From: Dehalococcoidales bacterium
GTDB lineage: Bacteria; Chloroflexota; Dehalococcoidia; Dehalococcoidales; RBG-16-60-22
Assembly (NCBI GenBank): GCA_030603605.1
Contig: JAUVXN010000078.1
Coordinates: 1-5,811, forward strand
Reading direction: 5' to 3'
Length of the DNA stretch: 5,811 nucleotides
The notes below the pieces were generated by a model that had not been told where the DNA came from, made no database searches, and saw only the letters and a list, made by a program, of their open reading frames with translations. The position numbers were made by a program, and so were the translations under genes. Positions 3,601-5,811 of this stretch are shown in pieces. Position 1 is the stretch's first letter; the number at the start of each line of letters is the position of its first letter.

Positions 3601-5811
3601 ATGGAACGACGAGTTGAATTGTTTGAGGCGCCCGAAATGGTGGACATAGAAATAACAGAGCCACTTCCTGACACCGGTGTTGTTGACTCGACCTATAAGA
3701 TTAAAGGCTCTGTCAAGATATTTGACGCCATAGGCGCCCCCCCCTGGGTCTATGCCGAGGTCAGGTTAAAGGAATGGTACAAGCCGGAGGCAATTGAGGA
3801 AGTCAGTTACGAGCGCGGCTTTCCCATGCCGATAAGCGGTGAATTTACCATTGACTTCAAGCCGAAGAAAGAAGGAGATTACGAAGTCACAGTGTTGGCT
3901 ACTCCGGCACCCCTATCCCTACCGGTGTTTGGAATGTTCCCGGTGACCGGCAAGAGCGATGTAATGAGGGTTGCCGTTGGGGAGAAGCCGCCGGCGGTGT
4001 TCAGGTTCTCGGGCGTAAAAATTGACGAGCACGATGTGCCGCTAACCAACCACGATGTTGACTCTGGATTGCTGCTGGAGAAGACCACCGCCGATTATCT
4101 GGACATAACCCCAGCGTTTGAGTGGACGGGCCCCAGCAAGACAGTCACCATAAGTGTGAAGGCCGGCTACAAAGACTGGCTGGGGGCTTTCAGCCCGAAG
4201 ACAGGAGCATATACTCGCACCTTTACGCTGCCTGAATCACCTACTACTCCCTATTCCGGCGAACTTGAAAGTCCGATAAGAGTTCCACTTATCGCTTGTG
4301 GCGGCCTTACCGATGGCGCCATAGAGATAGTGCTGAAGATAGCCGGCGAGCCCGACTACATCAGCCAAGTCTGGAATGTTTATGCTACAAAAGTTCCCCC
4401 GGAGAAACTAGATTTTGAGTTGTCAAGACCCAGTGTCTCCGAAACCCCTGTAGACCCGGGTACCACTATAGATATCACCTGCCCGATAACCTCAAGATGT
4501 GAAATGCCAGTTGATGCCCGGGCTAAAGTTATTATCTATGAAGGGTCAATTTTCCCGGGACATGGAACTAAACTTAGGGAATACGATAGTGATATATTCC
4601 CAATAGAGCCTGGAGAGAGCAAAGAAATTACCATCCACCACACCACAGTGACAGGCACCATAGACAGGAGAGATGTGCAAGTGGAGGTATATGTGGCTGG
4701 TGACTTGATAGCTGAGGAAGAGTGGGACGACGTGTTTTACGTCGGAGTGCCACCTGAAGAGGTGGTCGACTTCTACCTGACCAGACCCACCGTCACCCCG
4801 GACCCGTTGGAAATTAGAGTAGGCGACACCATTACTATTACTTGCCCAGTCACTTCTAAATGCACCGAGCCTCAGACCGCTACGGTAAAAGTTATTATCT
4901 ATGAGGGCAGTGCCCTACCGGGCCATGGAGCAAAAATAACCACAAAGACCTCGCCAAGCTTTGATATAGCACCAGACCAAACTTACAACGTAACAGTGCA
5001 TCACACCGCTATTGAGGGAACAATAGATAGAAGAGACGTGGAAGTAGAAGTATACATTGCTGACAAGTTAGTCAAGGAGGATGAGTGGGATGATTTATAC
5101 TATGTGATACCGCTACCAGTGCCGCCTGAAGCCGATATTAGAAACCTTGACTTCCAAGCCGCGGAAGGCACTTACGAGATTGGAGACAGGGTATCCTACA
5201 ATGCCCCGTACGAATATAAAGGCAAGGCCCAGAGCGGCTGGCTGACAATCTACTTGGGCACAGGGGTCTACCCATCTTTCTTTATCAAATACACCTACCC
5301 CAGGACCGCGGTGAGTTTCGGTGAGGCAATGGACTGGACGCCAGGACAATTATCGGGGAGTTTCATCCTCCCCACCTTAGTGCCCGGTCAGACATATAAT
5401 GTTAGGGCTAAGCTGGAAACCGCTGACGGCGCGCAGATAATCGACACCGATTGGGGGGTGATTAGTATTCCTAAGGCACCCCCGGTGGTACCACCCGCGG
5501 CGGACATCAGGAATCTGGACTTCGTGGCCACCAAAGGCACCTATGACATTGGCGACAGAGTTCCGTTCACATGCAACTACGAATACAAAGGAAAGGCGCA
5601 GGCTGGGCAGATTGCTATTTTCCTGGGCACCGGGGTGTACCCAACCTTTTCAACCGTGGTAAACTACGCCCCGATGGCGGTCAGCTTCGCAGAGGCGATG
5701 GACTGGACTCACGGCAGCTTTGAGGGAACTTTCCTGCTGACTACTCAGCTTAAGGCGGGACAGATGTATAACACCAGAGCCAAGCTACAAACCCTAGAAG
5801 ACCCCACGCAG
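3601..5811 (+). CDS. Large multi-domain Ig-like beta-sandwich repeat protein (3' end outside the window)
   Basis: The frame is open from ATG 3601 to the last base, giving 737 residues without a stop. GAGGAGGT (3587-3594) provides a strong SD. The N-terminus (MERRVELFEAPEMV) is charged, with no signal peptide or transmembrane helix. Residues about 1-128 form a first beta domain ('EGDYEVTVLATPAPL' near its end). Residues 133-264 form a second, from 'FRFSGVKIDEHDVPLTNHDV' to 'SQVWNVYATKV'. Two tandem pairs follow: A1/A2 (about 270-389 and 390-510), each with a C-x5-C pair (CPITSRC, CPVTSKC) and GTIDRRDV; and B1/B2 (511-633 and 634 onward), each beginning ADIRNLDF with YEYKGKAQ and LGTGVYP. Such proteins usually mediate adhesion or form virion or surface structures. 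Without a secretion signal, a virion/tail-type or unconventionally exported role is possible. The ligand is unknown. Confidence 0.85.
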   Translation, partial: MERRVELFEAPEMVDIEITEPLPDTGVVDSTYKIKGSVKIFDAIGAPPWVYAEVRLKEWYKPEAIEEVSYERGFPMPISGEFTIDFKPKKEGDYEVTVLATPAPLSLPVFGMFPVTGKSDVMRVAVGEKPPAVFRFSGVKIDEHDVPLTNHDVDSGLLLEKTTADYLDITPAFEWTGPSKTVTISVKAGYKDWLGAFSPKTGAYTRTFTLPESPTTPYSGELESPIRVPLIACGGLTDGAIEIVLKIAGEPDYISQVWNVYATKVPPEKLDFELSRPSVSETPVDPGTTIDITCPITSRCEMPVDARAKVIIYEGSIFPGHGTKLREYDSDIFPIEPGESKEITIHHTTVTGTIDRRDVQVEVYVAGDLIAEEEWDDVFYVGVPPEEVVDFYLTRPTVTPDPLEIRVGDTITITCPVTSKCTEPQTATVKVIIYEGSALPGHGAKITTKTSPSFDIAPDQTYNVTVHHTAIEGTIDRRDVEVEVYIADKLVKEDEWDDLYYVIPLPVPPEADIRNLDFQAAEGTYEIGDRVSYNAPYEYKGKAQSGWLTIYLGTGVYPSFFIKYTYPRTAVSFGEAMDWTPGQLSGSFILPTLVPGQTYNVRAKLETADGAQIIDTDWGVISIPKAPPVVPPAADIRNLDFVATKGTYDIGDRVPFTCNYEYKGKAQAGQIAIFLGTGVYPTFSTVVNYAPMAVSFAEAMDWTHGSFEGTFLLTTQLKAGQMYNTRAKLQTLEDPTQ
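4411..4767 (+). repeat. Ig-like repeat A1
   Basis: Residues about 271-389 of the large protein, aligning along most of their length with A2. Shared landmarks are (F/Y)-x-L-(S/T)-RP, TI-x-ITCP, the C-x5-C pair (Cys294, Cys300), AKVIIYEGS/VKVIIYEGS, PGHG, HHT, GTIDRRDV and EWDD. A 17-nt DNA identity (4525-4541) with A2 shows a duplication that is no longer recent, since most other codons have diverged. Confidence 0.8.
4768..5130 (+). repeat. Ig-like repeat A2
   Basis: Residues about 390-510. It has the same order of landmarks as A1, including Cys415 and Cys421 in CPVTSKC, and ends in EWDDLYYV before a proline-rich linker (PLPVPPE). The 17-nt DNA identity with A1 is at 4888-4904. Confidence 0.8.
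5131..5499 (+). repeat. Ig-like repeat B1
   Basis: Residues 511-633, a unit of about 123 residues. It contains ADIRNLDF, GTYEIGDRV, YEYKGKAQ, LGTGVYP, AVSFGEAMDW and GQTYNVRAKLET, and ends in a linker (KAPPVVPP). The type differs from A1/A2, and it lacks the cysteine pair. Confidence 0.85.
5500..5811 (+). repeat. Ig-like repeat B2 (cut by the window end)
   Basis: Residues 634-737, aligning with B1 from ADIRNLDF through GQMYNTRAKLQT. By comparison with B1, about 20 residues of this repeat remain outside the window, so the protein continues at least that far and further B units may follow. Confidence 0.85.

Overview
The window looks bacterial. Most start codons have AGGAGG-type Shine-Dalgarno (SD) sequences, and two near-consensus sigma70-type promoters can be read directly, each TTGAC(T/C), a 17-nt spacer and TA(G/C)AAT. 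Base composition is balanced. Some of the small proteins and the Ig-like repeats remind me of sequences from anaerobic or subsurface Chloroflexi (Dehalococcoidia) and their mobile elements, but that is memory-based inference. All genes are on the + strand and tightly packed; no gap between genes exceeds about 100 bases. There is no RNA gene, CRISPR array, transposase, integrase or att site.

Region 1 (1-1012) is metabolic. It holds the last 31 codons of a probable sugar-phosphate nucleotidyltransferase, coupled by a 1-base gap to an extended short-chain dehydrogenase/reductase (SDR). This looks like the end of a nucleotide-sugar or surface-glycan operon.

Region 2 (1009-2792) begins with a promoter that overlaps the SDR stop codon. 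It carries five closely spaced small genes: a helical protein, a single-pass membrane protein, a 194-aa two-part protein, a CxxC...HxxxxH zinc-finger-like protein and a 121-aa probable beta protein. The 194-aa protein has a strong internal start at 2011. It and the zinc-finger-like protein end in the same C-terminal tag, (Q/E)GPPLPR-x-L-x-x-(R/K)WPW(K/R)K. The membrane protein and the 121-aa protein share the heptapeptide GLPLPLF, encoded by different codons.

Region 3 (2793-5811) starts with a second promoter placed directly after the preceding stop codon. Its leader holds a 10-bp hairpin with a T-tract, just ahead of a strong SD. Three genes follow with overlapping or near-contiguous junctions: a helical 109-aa protein, a 126-aa protein with a Pro-rich arm and an IPGLIPWVGD hydrophobic segment, and a large protein with at least 737 residues that runs off the window. 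The large protein has no signal peptide and contains two tandem pairs of Ig-like repeats.

Regions 2 and 3 form a compact module of mostly unrecognised small proteins plus a large beta-repeat protein. A virus-like or structural cassette, or a cell-surface/envelope assembly, would both fit. No capsid, terminase, portal, secretion or sortase gene is visible to decide between them.
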